From Acidobacteriota bacterium (GTDB lineage: Bacteria; Acidobacteriota; Blastocatellia; HR10), in assembly GCA_030550025.1 (NCBI GenBank), contig JAUQQC010000010.1:1-64000 (forward strand): DNA of 64,000 nucleotides, given 5' to 3'. Position 1 is the first letter of the stretch, and every line of letters begins with the position of its first letter. The notes under the pieces are model-generated. The model had not been told where the DNA came from and did not search any database. It saw nothing but the letters and a program-made list of their open reading frames with translations. The position numbers were made by a program, and so were the translations under genes. Positions 7,857 to 15,669 of the stretch are shown here, in pieces.

Positions 7857-9155
7857 ATGATGAAGCGACGGGTAGCAAAGACGGCCTTTATGTTGGGCCT
7901 GGTCGGGCTTTTGCTTTTGCCCGCTTTGGTCTACACGCAAGTCACGGGTCGGGTGTTGAATCCGAGGTCGCGGCAGACGTACACGAGCTTGTCTGCTGCG
8001 GTTGCCGCTGCGGCGGCTAACGACACGCTGCTGGTGAGCGGGACGTTGAGCGGAGCGAATGCGATCCTCGACTCTAGTGTCGACACTCCACCGGCTGGGT
8101 TGAAGATTCTGGCGGGACGTGGCCTTCGGGGAACGTTGCAAATCTCAAGCGCGGACTGTGCGGGTACGACTAACGGGGCCATACTGGATGTAAGCGCTCG
8201 TGCGGGGGCACTCACGATCGTGGGGCTGAAGCTCGTCGTGCCCAATGGTTGCATTGGCGTTTTTTCAGCTGGTGGTGGGAATCCGCTTACGGTGCGGAAC
8301 TTGCTCATCCAGAGGGCGACCACAACGGCGAATATTCAGGGGATCGTTTTGGGTAATGAATCCGGTGGGCCGTTTCTCATCGAAGGGAACACCATTCCGA
8401 GCGTGGGTAGCACTGCACCTTTTAGCGTAGGTATCTTGGTTGATGGTGACGGCGCGACCGCTATTGATGCGACCGTGAGACGAAATCGCGTGGGGAGCGC
8501 AGGTGCGCCGACCCGACAAGGGATCGTGATTACCGAGGCTCCTACTAACTCCTCAGTGCTCGTAGAGCGGAACATCGTGGATGGGGGGAACAATGTTAAT
8601 AGCCTTCTTGGAATCGGGGTGGGCGCCAGTGACACCGTGACCGTTCAACGGAATACGGTTCGGAATTTCGTGGGAGCAGCAGCACCAGACGCCATTGGGA
8701 TTGGGATTGGGGAGTCCACGAATGTTCAGATTCTCCGAAACGCCATCACGAACAATGATGTTGGGGTTGCGGTGTGCGATGGCGCTGCATGTGGTGGTAT
8801 AGATAATGCAGAAACCGCCGATACCGTCGTGATCAATTTCAACAACATCACGAGCACGGTCGCAAATGCGACGGGGTTGTTGTTTGTGCCAGATCCTGCT
8901 GCTACTGCTCCTTTAGATGCGACGCAGAATTGGTGGGGAGCAGCCGATGGGCCAAGGGATATAAACGGTGATGCGGATGCGTGTCCCGAGGCTTCTGGGG
9001 CAACCTGTGCTACACCTCAACCTGGTGCTCCTGATGGGACGGGCCTGCCTGTGGATGCAGGTGCAGGAGGCGGGACCCCTGAGTGCGGCACAAACCCTGG
9101 GGAGGTGACGACCTGCCCCTTCCGGACGTCGCCGGTGAGTCCAGCGGGGGCGTGA
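7857..9155 (+). CDS. Secreted right-handed beta-helix protein
   Basis: About 432 residues. A signal peptide (M-M-K-R-R, then a hydrophobic run to about residue 27) is followed by irregular 20-25 residue turns rich in N, T, V, G and I with phrases such as V-R-R-N-R-V, V-E-R-N-I-V and V-Q-R-N-T-V, the pattern of parallel beta-helix proteins (NosD/pectate-lyase-like fold). A C-terminal part has four cysteines spread over about 60 residues. The start at 7857 is set by GGAGG at 7847-7851; an in-frame ATG at 7770 falls inside a leader hairpin. No catalytic residues are evident, so it may be a surface adhesin or polysaccharide-binding protein rather than an enzyme. It is driven by the strong promoter at 7691 and followed by a tiny membrane protein. 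Confidence 0.75.
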   Translation: MMKRRVAKTAFMLGLVGLLLLPALVYTQVTGRVLNPRSRQTYTSLSAAVAAAAANDTLLVSGTLSGANAILDSSVDTPPAGLKILAGRGLRGTLQISSADCAGTTNGAILDVSARAGALTIVGLKLVVPNGCIGVFSAGGGNPLTVRNLLIQRATTTANIQGIVLGNESGGPFLIEGNTIPSVGSTAPFSVGILVDGDGATAIDATVRRNRVGSAGAPTRQGIVITEAPTNSSVLVERNIVDGGNNVNSLLGIGVGASDTVTVQRNTVRNFVGAAAPDAIGIGIGESTNVQILRNAITNNDVGVAVCDGAACGGIDNAETADTVVINFNNITSTVANATGLLFVPDPAATAPLDATQNWWGAADGPRDINGDADACPEASGATCATPQPGAPDGTGLPVDAGAGGGTPECGTNPGEVTTCPFRTSPVSPAGA

Positions 9156-9221
9156 AGGGTTTTTTTCGGATGGCCAGAAGACTATGGCCTCCGGTTCAAT
9201 CACGGTTGAAGAGGAGGGATT

Positions 9222-9464
9222 ATGAAGAAGCTGCTAGCGGCTGCTATGGGAGTAGGCATTCCGATGATGCTCGGGAACATGGCGGTCATGGTTCCGGGGA
9301 TCATCTTCCTTCTGGCTGGATTCTTCCTGACGTTTATCGGGCCGTTTCTTCTGATTGATGCCATTTTGGGCCTGGCGGCGATGATGTCGGTGGTCTTGTT
9401 TGGCATCGCGCTGGGGCACAGTCCGACGACGAGCTTGTTGCAAGGCTTGTTCGTCGGGTTATAA
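9222..9464 (+). CDS. Small two-helix membrane protein, 80 aa
   Basis: The protein begins M-K-K-L-L-A-A-A and is almost wholly hydrophobic, with helices at about 20-40 and 42-65 and a short polar tail. An excellent ribosome-binding site (GAGGAGGG) lies a few bases upstream. Family not recognised. It lies 66 bases after the beta-helix gene and may share its transcript. The N-terminus could also be read as a signal peptide followed by one or two helices. It is followed by a hairpin terminator. Confidence 0.65.
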   Translation: MKKLLAAAMGVGIPMMLGNMAVMVPGIIFLLAGFFLTFIGPFLLIDAILGLAAMMSVVLFGIALGHSPTTSLLQGLFVGL

Positions 9465-9485
9465 ACGTTCGTTCTTGGGATAGAG

Positions 9486-9518
9486 GGGGAGTCTGGTGGA
9501 GGCTCCCCTTCTTTCCTT
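9486..9518 (+). terminator. Hairpin terminator after the small membrane protein
   Basis: GGGGAG (9486-9491) pairs with CTCCCC (9503-9508) around an 11-base loop and is followed by the pyrimidine run TTCTTTCCTT. It probably ends the transcript started at 7691. Confidence 0.6.
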
Positions 9519-9931
9519 AGGAATTGCGACCGGCCGAGCGATCGAGCGTCCAGAGACCGGCCTCTGAAGGGGGCGTTGCTGATATAGCCTGGGGTAGGCG
9601 TGAGCGAACCTCAGGAAGCCCTAGAGGAAGATGTTCCCCCAAGGTGTGCGCAGCAGGCGGCTTGGATCGAGCCTGAGGTGAGGAGCGAACTTCGGGAACA
9701 CGCATGCGAGCGGCCCCGACGGATGAGGGGGATAGTGTTCTCCGAGCGCGCGAGCGATCACCCCTTGGATGGATGGGCGCGGTTGTCTATGGGCTCGCTG
9801 CGCGGCTTGTCCGAGGTGAGACGTGGCCGCTTGCTCCAGCAGGCTGAATCCGAAGTGATCTCAACGTGGCCGTCCTCCTCAGGTTCACCTGTGGCTCGCC
9901 TGCAGGCCGAATTGGGGCGCTTCGTCGGGGA
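9519..9931. other. Gene-free stretch with two extended inverted repeats (possible structured RNA)
   Basis: No reading frame here has a ribosome-binding site or a protein-like composition. Two foldable blocks stand out. CCTCAGG (9609-9615) pairs with CCTGAGG (9672-9678), with AAGCC (9616-9620) and GGCTT (9659-9663) inside. GAACAC (9696-9701) pairs with GTGTTC (9735-9740), enclosing CCCC/GGGG. An imperfect direct repeat GAGCGAACcTCaGGAA / GAGCGAACtTCgGGAA (near 9602 and 9683) is also present. A small RNA such as 6S is conceivable but I cannot match its signature. Confidence 0.3.
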
Positions 9932-11113
9932 TCATGGTGAAGGGCGGGCGAAGCGGGCCTGCGCCTGGCGATAGAGGGTGACGTTGGCCTGGTGTTCGGC
10001 GAAGGTTCGGGCGAATCGGTGCGCGCCATCCTGACGCGTGCCGTCTACGACGAAGTAGAGATAGTCGGTCTGGGCCGGATAGAGAGCGGCTCGGAGGGCT
10101 TCGCGTCCGGGCGATGCGATCGGGCCGGGGGGCAAGCCCGGATAGAGATAGGTGTTGTACGGTGAGCGTCGGGCCAGGTCCGAGCGATGGATCGTTCGAT
10201 CGTCCTCGCCATCCAGAAGCGCCGCGTACAGGATCGTCGGATCGCATTCCAACCGCATTCCCCGTCGCAACCGATTGTGAAAGACCGAGGAGATGAGGGG
10301 GCGTTCTTCGGGACGCTTGGCTTCCTTTTCGATCAAGGAAGCCAGAGTGACGACCTCTCGAACGGTGAACCCCAACTGCTGGGCGCGCGCGCGATCGGCT
10401 TCGGTGAAGACCTCGCGGAATCGGCGGACCATGCGCGCGATCAGGTCGCGCGCCGAGGTGGAGGGCGTGTAGGTGTAGGTGTCGGGGAAGAGGTACCCCT
10501 CGAGCGAATCGGCTTCTGGATCGAGATCGCGAATGAGGGTCGCGTCCTCGGTGAAGTCCAGGGCGCGTTCGGCATCGGGGATGGGGAGTTGGCGCAGCAG
10601 CGCGGCGATCTCGAAGCGGTTGAGTCCTTCGGGGATGGTGATCTTCTCGGCGATGACCTCTCCGCGTACGAGTCGGCGGATGACTTCCAGTGGCGAGATG
10701 GGGGAGGGGAAGCGATAATCGCCGGCCTTCAAGCGCGCGCCGTGATCGGTGAGGGCCAGATACGCCAGGACGGGAAAGGGGTGCGCGAGGATGCCCTGCT
10801 CATGAAGCGTGCGCACGATGCGGCGGGCGTCGGTTCCGGGTGCGATGGTGATCACGCGCGAAGCGGCGGCGTGTTCGTGTGGAGTCACGAGCGTGAGGAG
10901 AGCGGCGCCGAGTGCTCCGAGCGCAAGGACGAAGGCGAGTCCGATCGCGCGACGTCGCCATCGGCGAGGGGGGGTGCGCCGTCGCCGCCAGTGGTGCGCG
11001 CGTTGTGGGCTCACCCCCGGAAGCAGTGCGCGTGATGGTCGGCGCTGAAGGATTCGGCGCATCGCCTCGGCGAGGGCGTGCGGCAGGTCGCGGAAAGCGG
11101 CGAGGATCGTCAT
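9932..11113 (-). CDS. mltG: Endolytic murein transglycosylase MltG (YceG-like)
   Basis: 393 residues. A basic N-terminal tail is followed by one membrane helix (about 56-76), a LysM-like domain (about 85-155) and the YceG catalytic domain. The catalytic glutamate lies in A-S-L-I-E-K-E-A (residues 258-265), followed by S-V-F-H-N-R-L-R-R-G-M-R-L and the late S-P-Y-N-T-Y motif, all typical of MltG. The enzyme cuts nascent peptidoglycan strands at the membrane and limits glycan chain length. It starts 15 bases after ruvX, with which mltG/yceG-type genes are often linked. The arginine-rich cytoplasmic extension (about 20-55) is longer than in most homologues. Confidence 0.95.
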   Translation of the reverse strand: MTILAAFRDLPHALAEAMRRILQRRPSRALLPGVSPQRAHHWRRRRTPPRRWRRRAIGLAFVLALGALGAALLTLVTPHEHAAASRVITIAPGTDARRIVRTLHEQGILAHPFPVLAYLALTDHGARLKAGDYRFPSPISPLEVIRRLVRGEVIAEKITIPEGLNRFEIAALLRQLPIPDAERALDFTEDATLIRDLDPEADSLEGYLFPDTYTYTPSTSARDLIARMVRRFREVFTEADRARAQQLGFTVREVVTLASLIEKEAKRPEERPLISSVFHNRLRRGMRLECDPTILYAALLDGEDDRTIHRSDLARRSPYNTYLYPGLPPGPIASPGREALRAALYPAQTDYLYFVVDGTRQDGAHRFARTFAEHQANVTLYRQAQARFARPSP

Positions 11114-11128
11114 CGAGGGCTCTCCTTA

Positions 11129-11563
11129 TCAGGGCAAGTCCCACGCACGATCGGGCTGCGCGCGCAGAGCCGTGAGGAAATCCTGCAAGATCACGCACGC
11201 GGCCACCTGATCCACGCGTTCAGGTGTGGGACGCTCGCCCCGCTCGCGCAGCAGCGTCTCGGCCTCGACCGAGGTGAGGCGTTCATCCCACAGGGAGACG
11301 GGCACGCCTGCGAGCGCGCGCAGGCGGCGGGCCAGCTTCTCGGCGCGTCGGGCAGCCGGGCCGACGGTGCCATCCAGGTTGAGCGGCCATCCGACGACGA
11401 TCCCTTCGGCTTGATGCGCGCGAGCCAGCTCGGCGATGGCGCGCGCATCCGTCTCCACTCCGCGCGCCGCCAGCACCAGAAGCGGGCGCACGCTGATCCC
11501 CAGCTCATCGCAGAGCGCCAGCCCGATGCGTCGCGTTCCCGGATCAACGGCCAGAATCCGCAT
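11129..11563 (-). CDS. ruvX: RuvX/YqgF family RNase H-fold nuclease
   Basis: 144 residues, the usual length for YqgF/RuvX. It opens with the family motif A-V-D-P-G-T-R-R-I-G (D7 is the first acidic residue of the RNase H fold), has W-P-L-N-L-D-G-T-V-G in the middle, L-W-D-E-R-L-T-S near residue 97, and ends with a helix after D-Q-V-A-A. Family members process the 5' end of pre-16S rRNA, and a Holliday-junction role has been proposed. The promoter TTGACG-N18-TATACT ends 11 bases before the ATG, so its mRNA would be almost leaderless. It is the first gene of a pair with mltG. Confidence 0.93.
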   Translation of the reverse strand: MRILAVDPGTRRIGLALCDELGISVRPLLVLAARGVETDARAIAELARAHQAEGIVVGWPLNLDGTVGPAARRAEKLARRLRALAGVPVSLWDERLTSVEAETLLRERGERPTPERVDQVAACVILQDFLTALRAQPDRAWDLP

Positions 11564-11574
11564 GGCTCACCCTC

Positions 11575-11604
11575 AGTATAGGGAGGATCGGGCGGGGGCG
11601 TCAA
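11575..11604 (-). promoter_or_regulatory. ruvX promoter (TTGACG-N18-TATACT)
   Basis: On the minus strand TTGACG (11604-11599) and TATACT (11580-11575) are 18 bases apart. The start codon lies only 11 bases beyond the -10 box. Confidence 0.75.
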
Positions 11605-11646
11605 ACCCTCCCGTGCGGGCGCCTTGGTGAAGGCGTGCGTCTGGAC

Positions 11647-11676
11647 TTGACGCGACGGCCTTGTCGGTGCTACATT
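11647..11676 (+). promoter_or_regulatory. carD promoter (TTGACG-N18-TACATT)
   Basis: TTGACG at 11647-11652 and TACATT at 11671-11676 are 18 bases apart. Transcription near 11683 would give a leader of roughly 125 bases before the GTG start at 11810. It is divergent from the ruvX promoter. Confidence 0.6.
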
Positions 11677-11809
11677 TAGCTTCGCCAGCGATAGACGAAG
11701 CGCACCGTGAGCGTATGAGACGAGCAGGGGAGCGAGATCAAGTTTTTCACACCAGGATGGACCCTTCTTGTGTCCCACTGCCAACTTTTCTGCCGGTAAG
11801 GAGGTAGTC

Positions 11810-12349
11810 GTGGATTTCAAAGTCGGGCAAAAGGTCGTCTATCCGAATCACGGGTTGGGGGTCATCGAAGCGATTTGTGTTCGAGAAGTCTGCACGGGGC
11901 AGAGGTGCGAATTTTATCAGCTCCGACTGATCGCGACGAACTCCATCGTCATGGTGCCGACGGCCAATGCACGCGAGGTGGGATTGCGCCCGCCCATCAC
12001 GCCCGATGGCTGTCATCGCTTGCTTCAGGTCTTGGCCGAGGACTTCGAAGATCCCCCGATGGATTGGAAGGGGCGGTACAAGGAATTCACCGAGCGCATG
12101 CGGACGGGCGACATCTTCGAGATCGCGTACGTGCTGAAGACGCTCGTCTATTTGAACACGATCAAGCCGCTCTCTTTTCGGGAGAAGCGCCTTCTGGAGA
12201 AGGCGCGGTATCTGATCGTCTCGGAGGTGGCGGAAGCGTTGCGGCGCTCGGTGGGACAGATTGATCCCTTGATTGACCGGGCCTTGGAGCAAGCGTGTGC
12301 GAAGCATCAGAACGGGCGGACCTCGCGCGCCTTCGTCGCCGGGACGTGA
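11810..12349 (+). CDS. CarD/CdnL-family transcription regulator
   Basis: About 179 residues from a GTG start at 11810, chosen because AAGGAGG (11798-11804) precedes it; the longer frame from 11768 lacks such a site. The N-terminal RNA-polymerase-interacting domain opens D-F-K-V-G-Q-K-V-V-Y-P-N-H-G-L-G-V-I and is followed by a helical C-terminal domain with L-S-F-R-E-K-R-L-L-E-K-A. CarD/CdnL proteins bind the polymerase beta subunit and stabilise open complexes at promoters, especially rRNA-type ones. Two cysteines in C-V-R-E-V-C sit in the beta region. The protein is common in Acidobacteriota, Deltaproteobacteria and Actinobacteria. The gene is alone on its transcript or runs into the CorC-like gene 47 bases on. 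Confidence 0.9.
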   Translation: MDFKVGQKVVYPNHGLGVIEAICVREVCTGQRCEFYQLRLIATNSIVMVPTANAREVGLRPPITPDGCHRLLQVLAEDFEDPPMDWKGRYKEFTERMRTGDIFEIAYVLKTLVYLNTIKPLSFREKRLLEKARYLIVSEVAEALRRSVGQIDPLIDRALEQACAKHQNGRTSRAFVAGT

Positions 12350-12396
12350 GCGCGCTTGGAGCCCCGTCGGATAAGGGGGATCGGTGATGACGTGAG

Positions 12397-13791
12397 ATGA
12401 TGGATGACTCAAGTTTCATAGCGGGACTGGTTCGCCTCGGGCTCATTGTCCTTCTGGTTTTAGCCAATGGATTTTTCGTCGCCTCGGAATTCGCCCTGGT
12501 GGCCGTGCGGCGTTCGTGGGTGGAGACGCAAGCGGCCCGGGGGGATCGGCGGGCGCGCGCGTTATTGCCGCTTTTGGATCATCTGGACGATTACATCGCG
12601 GCCACGCAATTGGGCATCACGATCGCGAGTTTGGCGCTCGGGTGGTTGGGCGAGCCGGCGTTGGCGCGCGTGATCGCGGCGTTGCTGGAACGCGTGACGA
12701 CGGGGTTGCCCGCCGATCTCTTCGCGCGCGTGGGCGCGCCCTCGACGTGGCTTGGCCCGGTGGCCGTGCATTCGATGGCCATTGCGCTAGCCTTCGCCCT
12801 CATCACGTTCCTGCATGTCGTCGCGGGAGAGCTGGCGCCGAAGACGCTGGCGTTGGAACGCACTCCGCAGGTCGCCCTGCATATTGCCCGACCGATGGCG
12901 GCATTCTATCGCCTCTCCTTCCCCTTCGTGCGGTTGCTCAACCGTTCGGGATTGGGATTGGTTCGACTGCTGGGCATTCCTCCCTCGCGGACGCAGGGGG
13001 GGATGTACGCCGAGGAGATCCAGCATTTGATCAATCTCAGTCGCGAGCAGGGGCTGCTGGAGGCCGAGGAACATCAGCTCATCAGCAACGTCTTTCACTT
13101 CACGACGACGACGGCGCGCGAAGCCATGCGCCCGCGCGCGGATATGGTGGTCATTGAAGCCTCCACGCCGTTTGAGGAGATCCTGCGCGTCTTCGAGAAG
13201 ACGGGCTATTCGCGCCTGCCCGTCTATCGTGGGGAGATGGACAACATCATCGGGATCTTGCACGGGAAAGATCTCCTGCGTTACCTCCGCCAGCCCGAGC
13301 GCTTTCGCTTGGAGGCGGTGCTGCATCGGCCGCTTTTTGTGCCGGACACGGCGCCTTTGGATGAAGTGCTGCGCCAGATGCGGCAGCAGAAGAGCCATCT
13401 CGCTCTCGTGGTGGACGAATACGGCGCGATCGAGGGCCTCATCACCTTAGAGGACGTCCTGGAGGAGTTGGTCGGAGAGATCGCCGATGAACATGATCTC
13501 GACGAGGAACGGATTCACGTGAGGCCGGACGGGACGATCCTCATGGAGGGGAGCGTCACGGTTCGGGAGGTGAATCGGCGGCTGCAACTGAACATCCCCG
13601 AGTCGGACGAGTATACGACGATCGCCGGATTCATCATGGCCCGGTTGGGGAAGCTCCCCTTGCCGGGCGATCAGGTGGTGCACAATGGCGTGGCGTTCAT
13701 CGTGGAGAAGGTCGAGGGGCGGCGACTCGCGCAACTCCGCGTGGAATCGGTCGCTTCAGGCAGCGCGCAGGGCAATACACATTCCTCTTGA
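12397..13791 (+). CDS. CorC/HlyC-type membrane protein (DUF21 + CBS pair + CorC domain)
   Basis: 464 residues. The N-terminal DUF21 membrane domain (about 1-195) has four helices and the phrase A-T-Q-L-G-I-T-I-A-S-L-A-L-G-W, highly typical of the CNNM/HlyC family. It is followed by two CBS domains (about 215-345, including M-R-P-R-A-D-M and H-G-K-D-L-L) and a C-terminal CorC/transporter-associated domain (about 370-450). Family members move or regulate Mg2+ or other divalent cations, and older names call them hemolysins. Acidic residues V-D-E-Y-G in the second CBS fit nucleotide sensing. The stop codon overlaps the -35 box of the next promoter. Confidence 0.92.
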   Translation: MMDDSSFIAGLVRLGLIVLLVLANGFFVASEFALVAVRRSWVETQAARGDRRARALLPLLDHLDDYIAATQLGITIASLALGWLGEPALARVIAALLERVTTGLPADLFARVGAPSTWLGPVAVHSMAIALAFALITFLHVVAGELAPKTLALERTPQVALHIARPMAAFYRLSFPFVRLLNRSGLGLVRLLGIPPSRTQGGMYAEEIQHLINLSREQGLLEAEEHQLISNVFHFTTTTAREAMRPRADMVVIEASTPFEEILRVFEKTGYSRLPVYRGEMDNIIGILHGKDLLRYLRQPERFRLEAVLHRPLFVPDTAPLDEVLRQMRQQKSHLALVVDEYGAIEGLITLEDVLEELVGEIADEHDLDEERIHVRPDGTILMEGSVTVREVNRRLQLNIPESDEYTTIAGFIMARLGKLPLPGDQVVHNGVAFIVEKVEGRRLAQLRVESVASGSAQGNTHSS

Positions 13792-13817
13792 CGAGCGCAG
13801 AGGCTGCTCCCTATACT
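13788..13817 (+). promoter_or_regulatory. Promoter of the DsbA-like gene (TTGACG-N18-TATACT)
   Basis: TTGACG at 13788-13793 overlaps the stop codon of the preceding gene; TATACT lies at 13812-13817 after 18 bases. A large hairpin GGGAGCC/GGCTCCC (13853-13859, 13885-13891) followed by a T-rich run lies in the leader and could attenuate transcription or protect the mRNA. Confidence 0.7.
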
Positions 13818-13913
13818 GAAAGCGCCTCGCCTTCAACGGCATTCCCACCGCCGGGAGCCTTCGGGCGATCTCGGTCGTCCTGGAGGCTCCCTTTCGGGTT
13901 TGAGGAGGCAGAG

Positions 13914-14654
13914 ATGAGTCGGAAAGAGATACCGCCGTTGGCGAACCCCTATATCCTCCCGCTTGCGATCCTTCTCTCGGGCGCGATGATCGCCGGGGCG
14001 ATTCTCTATACGCAGTGGCCTGGGCGCTCTGGCGGTGCGTTGCCGACAGCTACGGCGCCAGCGCCGGCGGCGTCCCCTGGCGAATCGCGCGAAGTGGTGG
14101 TGGAGATTGCCGAGGCGCCACGTCGGGGACGCGCGACGGCTCCTCTGATGCTCATCGAGTTCTCGGATTATCAGTGTCCATTCTGCGCGCGGCATGTTCG
14201 GGAGACGTGGCCACAGATCGAGCGAGAATATGTGCGGACGGGAAAGGTGCAGTACGTCTTCAAGGATTTTCCACTGGAGCGGGTTCATCCGCAGGCGTTT
14301 CGAGCGGCCGAAGCCGCGCACTGCGCGGGCGAGCAGGGGAAATTCTGGGAGATGCATGACCGACTCTTCGCCGATCAAGCGGCGCTCAGCGCCGGAGATT
14401 TCCGGCGGCTGGCCGAGGAGCTGCGCATGGACCTCTCGCGGTTTCAAGCGTGCATGGAGAGCGGCCGGTACGCCGCGCGCATTCGTCGCGATCTCGCCGA
14501 GGGGAATCGCCTCGGCATCACCGGGACGCCCACGTTTCTGCTCGGCTTCACGCCGTCGAGCGGCGCTGCGGTGCGCGCGGTGAAGATCATTCGCGGGGCG
14601 AAGAGCTTCTCGGAATTTCAGCAGGCTATTGAGGAGCTCCTCGCCAAGCGGTGA
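13914..14654 (+). CDS. Membrane-anchored DsbA-like thiol-disulfide protein
   Basis: 246 residues from the ATG at 13914, which has GAGGAGG just upstream. One N-terminal membrane helix (about 14-32) leads to an Ala/Pro linker and a thioredoxin-fold domain with the active site C88-P-F-C91 in D-Y-Q-C-P-F-C, a DsbA-like helical insertion, and the cis-Pro motif T-G-T-P-T-F. Proteins of this BdbD/DsbA type oxidise or isomerise disulfides outside the cytoplasmic membrane. A further cysteine pair (C-A-G-E, and Q-A-C-M-E-S) lies in the helical part. The periplasmic clients here may include the Cys-rich cytochromes, but that is only inference. Confidence 0.9.
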   Translation: MSRKEIPPLANPYILPLAILLSGAMIAGAILYTQWPGRSGGALPTATAPAPAASPGESREVVVEIAEAPRRGRATAPLMLIEFSDYQCPFCARHVRETWPQIEREYVRTGKVQYVFKDFPLERVHPQAFRAAEAAHCAGEQGKFWEMHDRLFADQAALSAGDFRRLAEELRMDLSRFQACMESGRYAARIRRDLAEGNRLGITGTPTFLLGFTPSSGAAVRAVKIIRGAKSFSEFQQAIEELLAKR

Positions 14655-14712
14655 CCGATTGCAGGCGCACGGAGACGACACGAGAAGCTGGCCGAATGTA
14701 GCGGCGCACCGT

Positions 14713-14718
14713 TACACT
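14713..14718 (+). promoter_or_regulatory. -10 box (TACACT) nine bases before the nuclease start
   Basis: TACACT ends nine bases before the ATG at 14728, and no ribosome-binding site intervenes. This fits a leaderless mRNA. No good -35 box was found. Confidence 0.4.
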
Positions 14719-14727
14719 TGAAGACGT

Positions 14728-15669
14728 ATGGCGGAGATCACAAATGAATTCGCCTGGTCCGTGTCCCGGCATCGGAGCTTCCACGAATGCCTCCGCCTGT
14801 ACTATCTCGCGCATTACGCCTTTTGGGGGGGATGGGAGTGGGGGGCGAGCGAGCTGGCGAAGAAATGCTACCGATTCACGAAGATGAAGAACCTTGAGAT
14901 GTGGGCCGGCGAAGTCGTGCACGCGGTGATCGAATGGGCGTTGCGACGACTGTGGGAGCAAAAGCCGGTGACGGTGGAGGCCATGCGCGAACATGCTCTC
15001 TTGCGCTTGCGCCAGGGGTGGAAGGAATCGAAGGAGCGGCAGTGGGAACAGGATCCGAAACGGCACCTCAATCTCTTCGAGCATTACTACGGGATCGAGG
15101 TGCCGCGGGGGCGAACCGAGGAGATCAAACGGCGCGTGCTGTGCTGTCTGGAGAACTTCTGGGCCTCGGAGGTCTTCGCCTTCATCCGTTCGGTGGATCG
15201 CGCGGCGTGGAAGGCGATCGAGAAGATGGGAACCTTTCATCTGAACGGCGTGCGGATCTGGGTCAAGATTGACTTCGCCTTGGCGCATCGAGGAGCGCTC
15301 TACCTCTACGATTGGAAATCGGGGCAGGAGGACGCCGAGGATCTTCGGCAGCTCGTCTGTTATGCGCTCTATGCCATGGAGCGGTGGGCGGTCCCGTACG
15401 ATCGGATTCGGATCGTCCCCGTTTATTTGCAGGAAGGGATCGCTCGGGAGCAAGCGGTGTTGCCGGAGCAGATCATCGAGGTGAAAGAGGAGATTCTACA
15501 GAGCATCGCGCGCATGCGGGCTCGTCTGGTGGATCCGGAGCGAAACCTCGCTCGCCCGGAAGATTTCCCGATGACGACCGAGACGTGGCGATGTCGCCGC
15601 TGCTTCTTCCAGGAGGTCTGCTACGGGGGGAAGTACGAAGGAGCGGAATCCCGGGGAGGGGAGCGATGA
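14728..15669 (+). CDS. PD-(D/E)XK nuclease with Cas4/AddB-like Fe-S cysteines
   Basis: 313 residues. Conserved features are C21 in H-E-C-L-R-L-Y-Y, motif I histidine in [12 protein letters not shown], motif II aspartate in V-K-I-D-F-A-L, motif III in Y-D-W-K-S-G-Q, and a C-terminal C-x2-C-x5-C ([12 protein letters not shown]). One early and three late cysteines are the Fe-S cluster pattern of Cas4, AddB and PDDEXK_1 nucleases. It is longer than Cas4 and has no cas neighbours; the CRISPR array is 13 kb away. It is likely a DNA end-processing or repair nuclease. Its stop overlaps the start of the deoxyhypusine-synthase homologue (ATGA), so the two are co-translated, an unexpected pairing. Confidence 0.85.
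   Translation: MAEITNEFAWSVSRHRSFHECLRLYYLAHYAFWGGWEWGASELAKKCYRFTKMKNLEMWAGEVVHAVIEWALRRLWEQKPVTVEAMREHALLRLRQGWKESKERQWEQDPKRHLNLFEHYYGIEVPRGRTEEIKRRVLCCLENFWASEVFAFIRSVDRAAWKAIEKMGTFHLNGVRIWVKIDFALAHRGALYLYDWKSGQEDAEDLRQLVCYALYAMERWAVPYDRIRIVPVYLQEGIAREQAVLPEQIIEVKEEILQSIARMRARLVDPERNLARPEDFPMTTETWRCRRCFFQEVCYGGKYEGAESRGGER

Noticed and set aside
9600-9974. A 124-codon rightward frame in the gap before mltG
   Set aside because: It lacks a ribosome-binding site, has an arginine-rich composition unlike the neighbours and runs into mltG on the other strand.
14728-15669. Calling the Fe-S nuclease cas4
   Set aside because: It shares the cysteine and nuclease motifs but is about 313 residues, has no cas neighbours and lies 13 kb from the array; a general nuclease call is safer.
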